A stretch of 64,000 bases of DNA. Origin: VGDP01 sp964530335. GTDB taxonomy: Bacteria; Pseudomonadota; Alphaproteobacteria; SP197. Under the pieces are notes generated by a model that saw nothing but the letters and a program-made list of their open reading frames with translations, was not told the origin of the DNA and searched no databases. A program made the position numbers and the translations under genes. The stretch covers positions 1-64,000 of the forward strand of contig CAZGYG010000002.1 of assembly GCA_964530335.1 (NCBI GenBank), read 5' to 3'. Position 1 is the stretch's first letter. Each line of letters begins with the position of its first letter. Shown one piece after another: positions 42,718 through 53,394 of this stretch.

Positions 42718-44049
42718 ATGGCCGACGTCTTCGCCCGCCCTGACCCCAAGGCGCCGCCGCCGGGCCGCGTCGCCTACACCGGCGCCCGCCTGCTCGACCC
42801 GGAAAGCGGGCTCGACGCGCCGGGCGCGCTGCTGACCGAGGGCCGCCAGATCGTCGATCTCGGGCCGCGCCTGTTCGCCGACGGCGTGCCCGAGGGCATC
42901 GAGGTCGTCGACTGCGCCGGTCACCTGCTGGCGCCCGGCCTGATCGACATGCACGTCCACTTCCGCGAGCCGGGCCACGAGCACAAGGAGACGCTCGAAT
43001 CCGGCAGCCGCGCCGCCGCGGCCGGCGGCGTGACCACGGTCGCGTGCATGCCCAACACCGAGCCGGCGATCGACGACGTAGCGCTGGTCCATTTCATCGA
43101 GCGCCGGGCGCGCGAGACCGCGATCGTGCGCATCCACCCGATCGCGGCGATCACGCGCGGCCTGGCGGGGCGCGAGCTGGCCGAGTTCGGCATGCTCCAG
43201 GAGGCCGGCGCCGTCGCCTTTTCCGACGACGGGCTGCCGGTCGCCGACAGCCTGGTCATGCGCCGGGCGCTCAGCTACTCGACCGCGTTCGACGCCCTGA
43301 TCATCCAGCACGCCGAGGACCCGTCGCTCAGCGCGTGCGGCTGCATGAACGAGGGCGAGGTGGCGACCCGGCTGGGCCTGCCCGGCATTCCCGGCGCGAG
43401 CGAGGCGGTGATCGTCGAGCGCGACATCAGGCTGGCCGCGCTGACCGGCGCGCGCTACCACGTCGCCCACATCTCGACCGCCGAGGCCGTCGAATGCGTG
43501 CGCCGGGCCCGCGCGCGCGGCCTGCCCGTCAGCGCCGAGGCGGCGCCGCACCACTTCGCGCTCAACGAGACCGCGGTCGGTGACTACCTGACCTTCGCCA
43601 AGATGTCGCCGCCGCTGCGCGCCGAGGCCGACCGGCAGGCGATCGTCGCCGGCCTGGCCGACGGCACGATCGAGGCCATCGCCACCGATCACGCCCCGCA
43701 CGACCAGGACAGCAAGCGCCTGCCCTTCGCCCACGCCGCCAACGGCGTTGTCGGGCTGGAGACCCTGGTGCCGCTGGCGCTCGAGCTTTACCACGCGGGG
43801 CTGGTCGGGCTCGGCGCGCTGATCGCCGCCCTGACGCTGAACCCGGCCCGGCTGCTCGGGCTCGACCGAGGGCGGCTGGCCAAGGGCCGACCGGCGGACC
43901 TGACGCTCATCGACCTCGACCGGCCGTGGCGCATCGACCCGGCTCAGTTCCAGAGCAAGTCCAAGAACTCGCCGTTCGGCGGCCGCGCCGTGCGCGGCCG
44001 CGCCATCCGCACCGTCGTCGGCGGCCGGACCGTCTACGCCCACGGTTGA
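42718..44049 (+). CDS. pyrC: Dihydroorotase
   Basis: 443 residues, a class I dihydroorotase. Metal motifs are present: LIDMHVHFREPGHEHKE, ACMPNTEPAIDD, the His in YHVAHISTAEAVE and IATDHAPHDQDSK with its Asp and His. Because the full set is intact it should be catalytically active, unlike the PyrC' homologues of pseudomonads that lack it. It forms dihydroorotate from carbamoylaspartate. The start is the ATG 2 nt after pyrB, and plsY begins 3 nt after its stop. Confidence 0.94.
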   Translation: MADVFARPDPKAPPPGRVAYTGARLLDPESGLDAPGALLTEGRQIVDLGPRLFADGVPEGIEVVDCAGHLLAPGLIDMHVHFREPGHEHKETLESGSRAAAAGGVTTVACMPNTEPAIDDVALVHFIERRARETAIVRIHPIAAITRGLAGRELAEFGMLQEAGAVAFSDDGLPVADSLVMRRALSYSTAFDALIIQHAEDPSLSACGCMNEGEVATRLGLPGIPGASEAVIVERDIRLAALTGARYHVAHISTAEAVECVRRARARGLPVSAEAAPHHFALNETAVGDYLTFAKMSPPLRAEADRQAIVAGLADGTIEAIATDHAPHDQDSKRLPFAHAANGVVGLETLVPLALELYHAGLVGLGALIAALTLNPARLLGLDRGRLAKGRPADLTLIDLDRPWRIDPAQFQSKSKNSPFGGRAVRGRAIRTVVGGRTVYAHG

Positions 44050-44052
44050 GCG

Positions 44053-44664
44053 ATGCCCGACCCGCTGGGCGGCCTCGCCTACACCTGGCCCCTGATCGCG
44101 GGCGCGCTCATCGCCTACCTGCTGGGCTCGATCCCGTTCGGCCTGATCCTGACCCGGATGGCCGGGCTGGGCGACATCCGGCGCATCGGCTCGGGCAACA
44201 TCGGCGCGACCAACGTGCTGCGCACCGGCCACAAGGGGCTGGCGGCGGCCACGGTGGTGCTCGACGGCGCTAAGGGCGCGGTCGCGGTCGTGCTGGGCTG
44301 GCGCTTCGGCCCCGACATGGCGGTGATCGCGGCGGCGGCGGCGGCCGTCGGGCACATGGCCCCGGTCTGGCTCCGCTTTCGCGGCGGCAAGGCGGTGGCG
44401 ACGACGCTCGGCGCGTACCTGGGGCTCGCGCCCATGGTCGGCGGCCTCGCCTGCCTGGTGTGGCTGGCGGCGTTCGGGGCCACCCGCATGTCCTCGGTCG
44501 GCGGGCTCGCGGCCATGGCGGCGGCGCCGGTCCTCGCCTACTGGCTGGCCGACCCGCAGATCGCCGAGCTCGCGATCGCGCTGGGCGCGCTGGTGGCTCT
44601 GCGCCACCACGCCAACATCCGCCGCCTGATCAAGGGCGAGGAGCCCAGGATCGGGCGGCCATAG
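44053..44664 (+). CDS. plsY: Glycerol-3-phosphate acyltransferase (acyl-phosphate type)
   Basis: 203 residues with five or so membrane helices. The three PlsY loops are visible: GSIPFGLILTR, GSGNIGATNVLRTGHKG and RFRGGKAVATTLGAYLG. It transfers acyl from acyl-phosphate to glycerol 3-phosphate, making lysophosphatidic acid in the inner membrane. It is in the pyrC-plsY-dprA order commonly seen in alphaproteobacteria, with near-zero spacing from pyrC. Confidence 0.95.
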   Translation: MPDPLGGLAYTWPLIAGALIAYLLGSIPFGLILTRMAGLGDIRRIGSGNIGATNVLRTGHKGLAAATVVLDGAKGAVAVVLGWRFGPDMAVIAAAAAAVGHMAPVWLRFRGGKAVATTLGAYLGLAPMVGGLACLVWLAAFGATRMSSVGGLAAMAAAPVLAYWLADPQIAELAIALGALVALRHHANIRRLIKGEEPRIGRP

Positions 44665-44674
44665 TGCGGACAAG

Positions 44675-45799
44675 GTGGGGGTGGGCCTGGTGGCGCTGAG
44701 CGATGCCGAGCGGCTGGCCAGGCTGCGCCTGATCCGCAGCGAGCGGATCGGGCCGATGGTGTACCGCCGCCTGCTCGGGCGCTACGGCAGCGCGGCGGAC
44801 GCGCTCGCGGCGGTGCCCGAGCTCGCCCGGCGCGGCGGCGGCGGGCAGCCGACGCTGTGCAGCGCCGCGGACGCCGAGCGCGAGTTGGCCGGGCTCGATG
44901 GCTTGGGCGCCCGGCTGGTGGTGCTGGGCGAGCCCGACTACCCGCCGCTTCTTGCCCAGATCGCCGACGCGCCGCCCGTGCTCGCGCTGCGCGGCCGGGC
45001 GCAACTGATCAAGGAGGAACGCGCCATCGCCATCGTCGGCGCGCGCAACGCCTCGGCCGCCGGGCGGCGCATGGCGGCGACGATCGCCGCCGGGCTGGGC
45101 AGCGCGGGCTACACCATCGTCTCGGGGCTGGCGCGGGGCATCGACGCCGCCGCCCACGAGGCCGCGCTCGGGCACGGCACGGCGGCCGTGCTGGCCGGCG
45201 GGCTCGACGTGGTCTACCCGAGCGAGAACGCGGCGCTGCACGAACGCATCGCCAGCGACGGCGTCCTGCTGGCCGAGCAGCCGCTCGGCACGGTGCCCCA
45301 GGCCAGCCACTTTCCCCGGCGCAACCGCATCATCTCGGGGCTCGCCCAGGGCGTCGTGGTGGTCGAGGCGGCGTTCGGGTCCGGCTCGCTGATCACGGCG
45401 CGCCTGGCGGCCGAGCAGGGCCGCGAGGTGTTCGCGGTGCCCGGTTCGCCGCTCGACCCCAGGGCACGGGGCGCCAACGCCCTGTTGCGCGACGGCGCCG
45501 TGCTGACCGAAGGGCCCGAGGACGTCCTCGCCGAGCTCGCAGGCTGGCGCCCAGGGCCGAAACCGGCGGATGCGACGCTCGGCGAGGACGAGGGCGGCGA
45601 GCCGCCGGGAGACCTCGATTCGGCCCGCCCGGCGGTGCTCGCGGCCCTGGGGCCGACCCCGGTCGAGGTTGACGAAATCCTGCGCCAGTGCCAGATAACC
45701 GCCGCGACGGCCCGAATCGTCTTGTTGGAACTGGAGCTTGCGGGCCGTCTCGAGCGCCATCCCGGCAACCGCGTGGCGCTGGCGTTTACCATTCGTTAG
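44675..45799 (+). CDS. dprA: DNA-processing protein DprA
   Basis: 374 residues from GTG at 44675 (GTG at 44681 is also possible). An N-terminal SAM-like region (LRLIRSERIGPMVYRRLLGR) precedes the extended Rossmann domain with AIVGARNASAAGRR, SGLARGIDAAAHEAAL, FPRRNRIISGLAQGVVVVEA and the final GSGSLITARLA. A C-terminal winged helix (PVEVDEILRQCQITAATARI) completes the long form. DprA loads RecA on incoming single-stranded DNA during transformation. Confidence 0.94.
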   Translation: MGVGLVALSDAERLARLRLIRSERIGPMVYRRLLGRYGSAADALAAVPELARRGGGGQPTLCSAADAERELAGLDGLGARLVVLGEPDYPPLLAQIADAPPVLALRGRAQLIKEERAIAIVGARNASAAGRRMAATIAAGLGSAGYTIVSGLARGIDAAAHEAALGHGTAAVLAGGLDVVYPSENAALHERIASDGVLLAEQPLGTVPQASHFPRRNRIISGLAQGVVVVEAAFGSGSLITARLAAEQGREVFAVPGSPLDPRARGANALLRDGAVLTEGPEDVLAELAGWRPGPKPADATLGEDEGGEPPGDLDSARPAVLAALGPTPVEVDEILRQCQITAATARIVLLELELAGRLERHPGNRVALAFTIR

Positions 45800-45840
45800 T
45801 CCTTCTTGACCCTTCTCGTGGCGTCCCAGGAACGCCTGCC

Positions 45841-48447
45841 ATGAACGTCGTCGTCGTCGAATCGCCCACCAAGGCCCGCACGCTCGAGAAGTACCTCGGG
45901 CCCGGCTACGACGTTTTCGCGAGCTACGGGCACGTGCGCGACCTGCCGCCCAAGGACGGCTCGGTGCGCCCCGACCAGGACTTCGCCATGACCTACCAGG
46001 TCGAGGGCAAGGCCGCGAAGCACCTCAAGGCGATCGCCCGCGCCCTGGCCAAGGCGGACCGGCTGTACCTGGCGACCGACCCGGACCGCGAGGGCGAGGC
46101 CATCGCCTGGCACATCATCGAGGCGCTGGGAAGCCACAACGCGCTCAAAGGCAAGCAGATCCTCCGGGTCGCGTTCAACGAGTTCACCAAGAGCGCGGTC
46201 AAGCACGCCATCGCCAACCCGCGCGAGCTGGACCGCGACCTGGTCAACGCCCAGCAGGCGCGCCGGGCGCTCGACTACCTGGTCGGCTTCACGCTTTCGC
46301 CGGTGCTGTGGCGCAAGCTGCCGGGCGCCCGTTCGGCCGGACGCGTGCAGTCGGTGGCGCTGCGCCTGGTGTGCGAGCGCGAGGCGGAGATCGAGGCGTT
46401 CCGATCGCGCGAATACTGGACCGTGGACGCCGACCTGGACACGGCGGCGGGCAGCGGGGCCACCGCGCATCTGACCCACCTGGATGGCGTCAAGCTCGAC
46501 AAATTCGACCTGCCCGACGAGACCGCGGCCCAGGCCGCCGTGGCGGTGCTGCAGCGCGATGGCTTCGCCGTCGCCAGTGTCGAACGCAAGGACACCCAGC
46601 GCCACCCGCCGCCGCCGTTCACCACCTCGACCCTGCAGCAGGAGGCGTCGCGCAAGCTGGGCTTCAGCGCCAAGCGCGCCATGCAGATCGCGCAACAGCT
46701 CTACGAGGGCGTCGATCTGGACGGCGAGCGCGTCGGCCTGATCACCTACATGCGCACCGACAGCGTCGTGCTGGCGCGCGAGGCGGTGACCGAGACGCGC
46801 GCGGTCATCGTCGAGGACCACGGCGAGCGCTATCGGCCCACCGAGCCGCGCACGTACCGTTCGACCGCGAAGAACGCCCAGGAGGCGCACGAGGCGATCC
46901 GCCCGACCTCGCCCGCGAACAGGCCGCGCGACGTCGAGCGCGCGCTCGACCGCGATCAGGCACGGCTCTACGAATTGATCTGGAAGCGCACCGTGGCGAG
47001 CCAGATGGCCAGCGCGGTGTTCGACCGCATGACCGTCGACATCGACGCCGGCGCCGGCGCCGCGACCTTGCGCGCCACGGGCCAGCGCGTCGTGTTCGAC
47101 GGCTTCCTGGCACTCTACGAGGAGGGGCGCGACGACCCCGAAGGGGACGAGAACGGGCGCATGCTGCCGGAACTCAAGCCCGGCGAGACGCTGTCCCTGG
47201 TGGCGACGCGGCCCGAGCGCCATACGACCGAACCGCCGCCGCGCTACACCGAGGCGAGCCTGGTGCGCCGGCTCGAGGAACTCGGCATCGGCCGGCCGTC
47301 GACCTACGCCTCGATCCTTTCGGTGTTGCAGGAGCGCGACTACGTGCGGCTCGAGCGCAAGCGCTTCGTGCCCGAGGACCGCGGCCGGCTGGTGACGGCG
47401 TTCCTCGAGAGCTTCTTCCGCCGCTACGTCGAGTACGGCTTCACCGCCGACCTCGAGGACCAGCTCGACGAGGTGTCCAACGGCCGGGTGGACTGGAAGG
47501 ACGTGCTGCGCGCGTTCTGGACCGAGTTCAGCAGCGCCGTGGAGGACACGCGCGAACTGCGCATCAAGGACGTGCTCGACGCGCTCGACGCGCTGCTCGG
47601 CCCGCACTTCTTCCACAGCGACGACCCGACGGTCGATGCGCGGCGCTGCCCGGGGTGCGGCGAAGGCAGGCTCAACCTCAAGCTCGGCCGCTACGGCGCG
47701 TTCATCGGCTGCTCGCGCTATCCGGATTGCCGCTACACCAGGCGGCTCGCGGTGATCTCGGGCGCGAACGGCGGCGATGAGGGCCCGCGCGAGCTGGGCG
47801 CCGACCCGGCGACCGGTCAACCGGTGACGGTGCGCCAAGGGCCCTACGGCGCCTACGTCCAGCTCGGCGTCCACGGCGACGACAAGCCCAAGCGCGTCTC
47901 GCTGCCGCCCGGCGCCGCGCCCCTGACCCTGGAGCTCGACGGCGCGCTCGCCCTGCTCGCCCTGCCGCGCAAGGTCGGCGACCATCCGGAGACCGCAACG
48001 CCGATCAGCGCCGGGATCGGCCGCTACGGCCCGTACCTGCGCATGGGCGATCGCTACGTCAACCTGCCGGCGGGCGACGACGTTCTGACCATCGGGCTGA
48101 ACCGGGCGGTCGACGTGATCGCCGACGCCAAGCCCGGCCGCGCCCGCGGCGGCACCACGCTGGCGGAGCTCGGCGCCCACCCCGACGATGGCGTGGCGGT
48201 GGCGATCAAGTCCGGCCGCTACGGCCCCTACGTCCAGCACGGGCGAACGTTCGCCAGCGTGCCCAAGGACCGCGACCCCGCGACGCTGACGCTGGACGAG
48301 GCGACCGCGCTGTTGGCCGCGCGCGCGGCCAAGGGCGGCAAGTCGCGGCGCGCCAAGGCCGCCAAGCCACGCAAGACCGCCCGGCCGAAGGCGGCGAAGC
48401 GCGAACCCCGAGGCAAGGCGCGCGCCAAGGCGACGCGCCAGGGCTGA
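45841..48447 (+). CDS. topA: DNA topoisomerase I
   Basis: 868 residues. The Toprim domain opens VVVESPTKARTLEKYLG and has the DPDREGEAIAWH acidic triad. The catalytic Tyr is Tyr303 in LITYMRTDSV. After the core comes one C4 zinc finger (CPGCGEGRL...GCSRYPDC), then three Topo_C repeats with the GRYGPY/GPYGAY signature (about 655-815) and a Lys/Arg-rich tail for DNA contact. It relaxes negative supercoils. The start ATG at 45841 gives the standard MNVVVVESPTK; the frame extends upstream into dprA. Rnr follows after 6 nt. Confidence 0.96.
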   Translation: MNVVVVESPTKARTLEKYLGPGYDVFASYGHVRDLPPKDGSVRPDQDFAMTYQVEGKAAKHLKAIARALAKADRLYLATDPDREGEAIAWHIIEALGSHNALKGKQILRVAFNEFTKSAVKHAIANPRELDRDLVNAQQARRALDYLVGFTLSPVLWRKLPGARSAGRVQSVALRLVCEREAEIEAFRSREYWTVDADLDTAAGSGATAHLTHLDGVKLDKFDLPDETAAQAAVAVLQRDGFAVASVERKDTQRHPPPPFTTSTLQQEASRKLGFSAKRAMQIAQQLYEGVDLDGERVGLITYMRTDSVVLAREAVTETRAVIVEDHGERYRPTEPRTYRSTAKNAQEAHEAIRPTSPANRPRDVERALDRDQARLYELIWKRTVASQMASAVFDRMTVDIDAGAGAATLRATGQRVVFDGFLALYEEGRDDPEGDENGRMLPELKPGETLSLVATRPERHTTEPPPRYTEASLVRRLEELGIGRPSTYASILSVLQERDYVRLERKRFVPEDRGRLVTAFLESFFRRYVEYGFTADLEDQLDEVSNGRVDWKDVLRAFWTEFSSAVEDTRELRIKDVLDALDALLGPHFFHSDDPTVDARRCPGCGEGRLNLKLGRYGAFIGCSRYPDCRYTRRLAVISGANGGDEGPRELGADPATGQPVTVRQGPYGAYVQLGVHGDDKPKRVSLPPGAAPLTLELDGALALLALPRKVGDHPETATPISAGIGRYGPYLRMGDRYVNLPAGDDVLTIGLNRAVDVIADAKPGRARGGTTLAELGAHPDDGVAVAIKSGRYGPYVQHGRTFASVPKDRDPATLTLDEATALLAARAAKGGKSRRAKAAKPRKTARPKAAKREPRGKARAKATRQG

Positions 48448-48453
48448 GGATAC

Positions 48454-50640
<2,187 letters not shown>

Positions 50641-50695
50641 CGCCATGGCGACAGGCGCCGGTGAACCCGCTATAAACGCGGCAGGGAGGCGGACC

Positions 50696-51028
50696 ATGGC
50701 GGACCAGGCCGCGGCAAATTTTGGCGACCGGGAGGGCGGCCAATCGGGCGCCCGGGCGGCCGAGCCGAGGCCGACCGAGCCGAGGCCGACCGAACTTAGG
50801 CCGAGCGAGGCCCAGCGCCGCTGGCTGCGCCGCGGGCTCGAGCAGCCGGGCGGCAAGCTGCCGCTGTTCGACGGCGACGGCCAGCAGGTCGATGCGCGCA
50901 CGATCCGCTCCTGCCTGCGCCAGGGCTGGGCCGAACCCTGGATCACCAACCCGATCCGCCCCGACTGGCTGGTCTGCCGTCTGACCAACGGGGGGCGCCG
51001 CGCGCTCGGCCTGAAGGCGGAGGGCTAG
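50696..51028 (+). CDS. Conserved hypothetical protein, possible winged helix
   Basis: 110 residues from ATG at 50696, which follows GGGAGG at good spacing; an upstream ATG at 50645 lacks such a site. The N-terminal part is low complexity with a tandem E-P-R-P-T type repeat (AEPRPTEPRPTELRPSE). The rest (LPLFDGDGQQVDARTIRSCL, RQGWAEPWITNPIRPDWLVC, RLTNGGRRAL) reads like a small winged-helix module, with LTxxGRxAL as its last strand and helix, as in many MarR-like folds. Genes like this sit between rnr and a Nudix gene in related genomes. Function unknown. Confidence 0.75.
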   Translation: MADQAAANFGDREGGQSGARAAEPRPTEPRPTELRPSEAQRRWLRRGLEQPGGKLPLFDGDGQQVDARTIRSCLRQGWAEPWITNPIRPDWLVCRLTNGGRRALGLKAEG

Positions 51029-51070
51029 GTCGCGGCGCCTGCCCGGCATGGCGTGCCTCAGCCAGCGACC

Positions 51071-51757
51071 ATGAGCGAACCACACCGTCCCGTGCGACCG
51101 CGCGACGCGGCAAGCGTCGTGCTGGTGCGCGGCCGTGGCCGGGCGGCGGAAGTGCTGATGGGGCGGCGGCGCAGCCGCGCCGCGTTCCTGCCCAACGTCT
51201 ACGTCTTTCCCGGCGGGCGCGTCGACCGCGCCGACATCGCGGCGGGGCGCCATTTCGAGGTACCGGTCGAGGTCGCCGACCGGCTGACGCGCCGCCGGCG
51301 CGGCACCCGGGCCCCCGGCGTCCTGGTGGCCGCGATCCGCGAAACGTTCGAGGAAACCGGGCTCGTGCTCGCCGAGGGCAAGCCGTTCGCGCCGCCGCTG
51401 GCCCAGGCGCTGGGCGAAAGCCCGCTGTGGCGGGCGCTGGCCGGCCTCGGCGCGGCGCCGGCGTTCGGCCGGCTGAGTTACGTGGCGCGCGCGATCACCC
51501 CGACCATGTCGCCGCGCCGGTTCAACACACGCTTCTTCATGGCCGACGCCGCGTATGCGCGGGGCGAGCTGGTGGGCGAAGGCGAACTGCTCGACCTGCG
51601 CTGGGTCGCCCTGGCCGACGCGGCGCGCATCCTGCCGCTGGTCGACGTGACCCAGTTCGTGCTCGCCACGGTCGCCTGTCACCTGGAGGGCCGGGCCGGC
51701 GAGCGGGTGCCGCTGTGGCGTTACGTCGGCGAGCGGTCCCATGTCCTTTACGAATGA
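51071..51757 (+). CDS. Nudix hydrolase, NUDT19-like
   Basis: 228 residues from ATG at 51071. The Nudix box is split: the Gly-Gly of FPGGRVDRADI (residues 48-49) is followed by a long insertion before AAIRETFEETGLVL (R90-E91...E94-E95-T-G97). In a plain Nudix box this distance is 14 residues; here it is about 41. An insertion at this place is the mark of the NUDT19 group, which hydrolyses CoA and acyl-CoA to phosphopantetheine and 3',5'-ADP. Metal-binding Glu residues are intact. The substrate is inferred from the group only. Confidence 0.85.
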   Translation: MSEPHRPVRPRDAASVVLVRGRGRAAEVLMGRRRSRAAFLPNVYVFPGGRVDRADIAAGRHFEVPVEVADRLTRRRRGTRAPGVLVAAIRETFEETGLVLAEGKPFAPPLAQALGESPLWRALAGLGAAPAFGRLSYVARAITPTMSPRRFNTRFFMADAAYARGELVGEGELLDLRWVALADAARILPLVDVTQFVLATVACHLEGRAGERVPLWRYVGERSHVLYE

Positions 51758-51785
51758 CGTCCTCTACGAATGACGTCCTCCAAGG

Positions 51786-52976
51786 ATGACACCCTCGGCG
51801 AATGAGGCGCGGCCGGCGACCGCGCCCGCCGTGACTGGCACGTCGCGCCGCATCCTGGCCGCGGTGTTCGCGTCCGGCGCCATCGTCACCATGCTGTCGG
51901 GTCTGGTCTGGCCGCTGCTGTCGTTCCGCCTCGCGGCCATGGGGTACAGCGGCCGGGCGATCGGCCTCAGCACCGCCGCGCAGGCGCTCGCCATCGTCCT
52001 GATCGCGCCCGTGGTGTCGCGGCTTGCCCGGCGGCTGGGCGTCGTGCGGCTGATGCTGATCGCCATCGTCGGAGCGATCATGGTGCTCGCGGCCATGGCG
52101 CTGTGGGAATCCTACGGCGCATGGCTCGCGCTGCGCTTCGCGCTCGGCGTCACCATCGAAATCCTTTACGTGCTCGGCGACGCCTGGGTCGTGCAGATCG
52201 CTCCGGCCCAGACCCGCGGCCGCGTCATCGGCTTCTACTCCGCGGTCGGGTTCCTCGGTTTCGCCGGCGGGCCGCTGATCATCGACGTCGTCGGCTCACA
52301 GGGCTGGGCGCCGTTCCTGGCCGGGATCGGCTGCATCGCCCTGGCTGGCCTGCCGCTGTGGCTGGTGCGCCGCGAGGGGCCGGCGCTCGGAATCCCGGCG
52401 TCGGGCGGCCTGACGAGCTATCTGCGCGCCACGCCCACGATCATGCTGGCCGGGGCCATGTACGGCTTCATCGACGTCACGGTGCTGGCCCTGTTCCCGG
52501 TCTACGCCCTGCGTTCGGGCCTCGAGGAAGGCGCGATCGCCCGGTTGATCGCCATGGCGGTGCTCGGCTCGATCGCCTTCCAGTTCGCGATCGGCTGGTT
52601 GTGCGACCGTGTGCCGCCCTACCGCGTGCTCGCGGGCTGCACCCTTGGCGCGCTCGGCTGCGCGCTCGCCCTGCCGTTCACGATCGGCACGACCGCACTG
52701 GTGCTGATCGTCCTGGTGCTGTGGGGCGCCGTGATGGGTGGTTTCTTCACGGTCGGCATGGTGCTGATGGGCCAACGCTACACGGGTGCCGACCTGATCG
52801 GCGCCAACGGCATGTTCGTCGTGATGTTCGGCCTGGGCAGCATGGTGGGGCCGGCCGTGGGCGGGGCGGCGATGGACCTGTGGAACCCGCACGGCATGGT
52901 GGCCGTGGTCGCCCTGGTCTGCGCGGCCTACCTGATGGCCCTGCGCTTCGCCCGTTCGCGCCGGAGCTTGCCTTGA
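51786..52976 (+). CDS. Major facilitator superfamily transporter
   Basis: 396 residues with about 12 membrane helices. The loop between helices 2 and 3 reads SRLARRLGVVRLMLIA, a variant of the MFS signature, and a long helix-5 region has GFYSAVGFLGFAGGPLIID. The subgroup resembles small drug or metabolite exporters, but the substrate cannot be named. The ATG at 51786 follows a short direct repeat (CGAATGACGTCCTC twice). The stop lies 3 bp before a 100-N gap; because the gap flank is a duplicate of the gene's own 3' end, the gene is considered complete. Confidence 0.85.
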   Translation: MTPSANEARPATAPAVTGTSRRILAAVFASGAIVTMLSGLVWPLLSFRLAAMGYSGRAIGLSTAAQALAIVLIAPVVSRLARRLGVVRLMLIAIVGAIMVLAAMALWESYGAWLALRFALGVTIEILYVLGDAWVVQIAPAQTRGRVIGFYSAVGFLGFAGGPLIIDVVGSQGWAPFLAGIGCIALAGLPLWLVRREGPALGIPASGGLTSYLRATPTIMLAGAMYGFIDVTVLALFPVYALRSGLEEGAIARLIAMAVLGSIAFQFAIGWLCDRVPPYRVLAGCTLGALGCALALPFTIGTTALVLIVLVLWGAVMGGFFTVGMVLMGQRYTGADLIGANGMFVVMFGLGSMVGPAVGGAAMDLWNPHGMVAVVALVCAAYLMALRFARSRRSLP

Positions 52977-53134
52977 CGGNNNNNNNNNNNNNNNNNNNNN
53001 NNNNNNNNNNNNNNNNNNNNNNNNNNNNNNNNNNNNNNNNNNNNNNNNNNNNNNNNNNNNNNNNNNNNNNNNNNNNNNNGGCCTACCTGATGGCCCTGCG
53101 CTTCGCCCGTTCGCGCCGGAGCTTGCCTTGACGG
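52925..53134. other. 100-N assembly gap with duplicated 55-bp flanks
   Basis: N run at 52980-53079. The 55 bases before it (52925-52979) and the 55 after it (53080-53134) are identical, starting GGCCTACCTGATGGCCCTGC. Two contigs overlapping by one k-mer (k=55) were joined with a nominal gap, so the second copy of the MFS gene end is not real. A short tandem repeat (GCTTGCCTTGACGG-like, about 53121-53162) follows and may have caused the break. Confidence 0.9.
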
Positions 53135-53214
53135 GGCTTGTCTTGACGGCGCTTGCCTTGACTCTGGCGCCGGCGCGGCTATGGTCGCCGCGATCGATGC
53201 CTTAGGTGATGGCG

Positions 53215-53382
53215 ATGGCCAAGTCCAACACGATCCTGGTCAAGCTCGAGAGCACGGCGGACACCGGCTACTTCTACGTGGTCGGCAAGAACCCGAGGAC
53301 GCTGACCGAGAAGCTCGTGTTCCGCAAATACGACCCGGTCGTGCGCAAGCACGTCGAGTTCAAGGAAACCAAGCTCAAGTAA
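53215..53382 (+). CDS. rpmG: 50S ribosomal protein L33
   Basis: 55 residues, MAKSNTILVKLESTADTGYF then YVVGKNPRTLTEKLVFRKYD and KHVEFKETKLK, the full L33 of alphaproteobacteria. It is the zinc-free (C-minus) type, as no CxxC motifs are present. An ATG 6 nt earlier (53209) would add two residues; the inner ATG matches homologues. It ends 12 bp from the convergent pleD stop, leaving almost no room for a terminator. Confidence 0.95.
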   Translation: MAKSNTILVKLESTADTGYFYVVGKNPRTLTEKLVFRKYDPVVRKHVEFKETKLK

Positions 53383-53394
53383 GGCCGGCACGCC

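Noticed and set aside
53080..53134. Second copy of the MFS gene 3' end after the gap, considered as a gene duplication
   Set aside because: It is exactly 55 bp and identical to the other flank, the same as at the second gap, so it is an assembly overlap.
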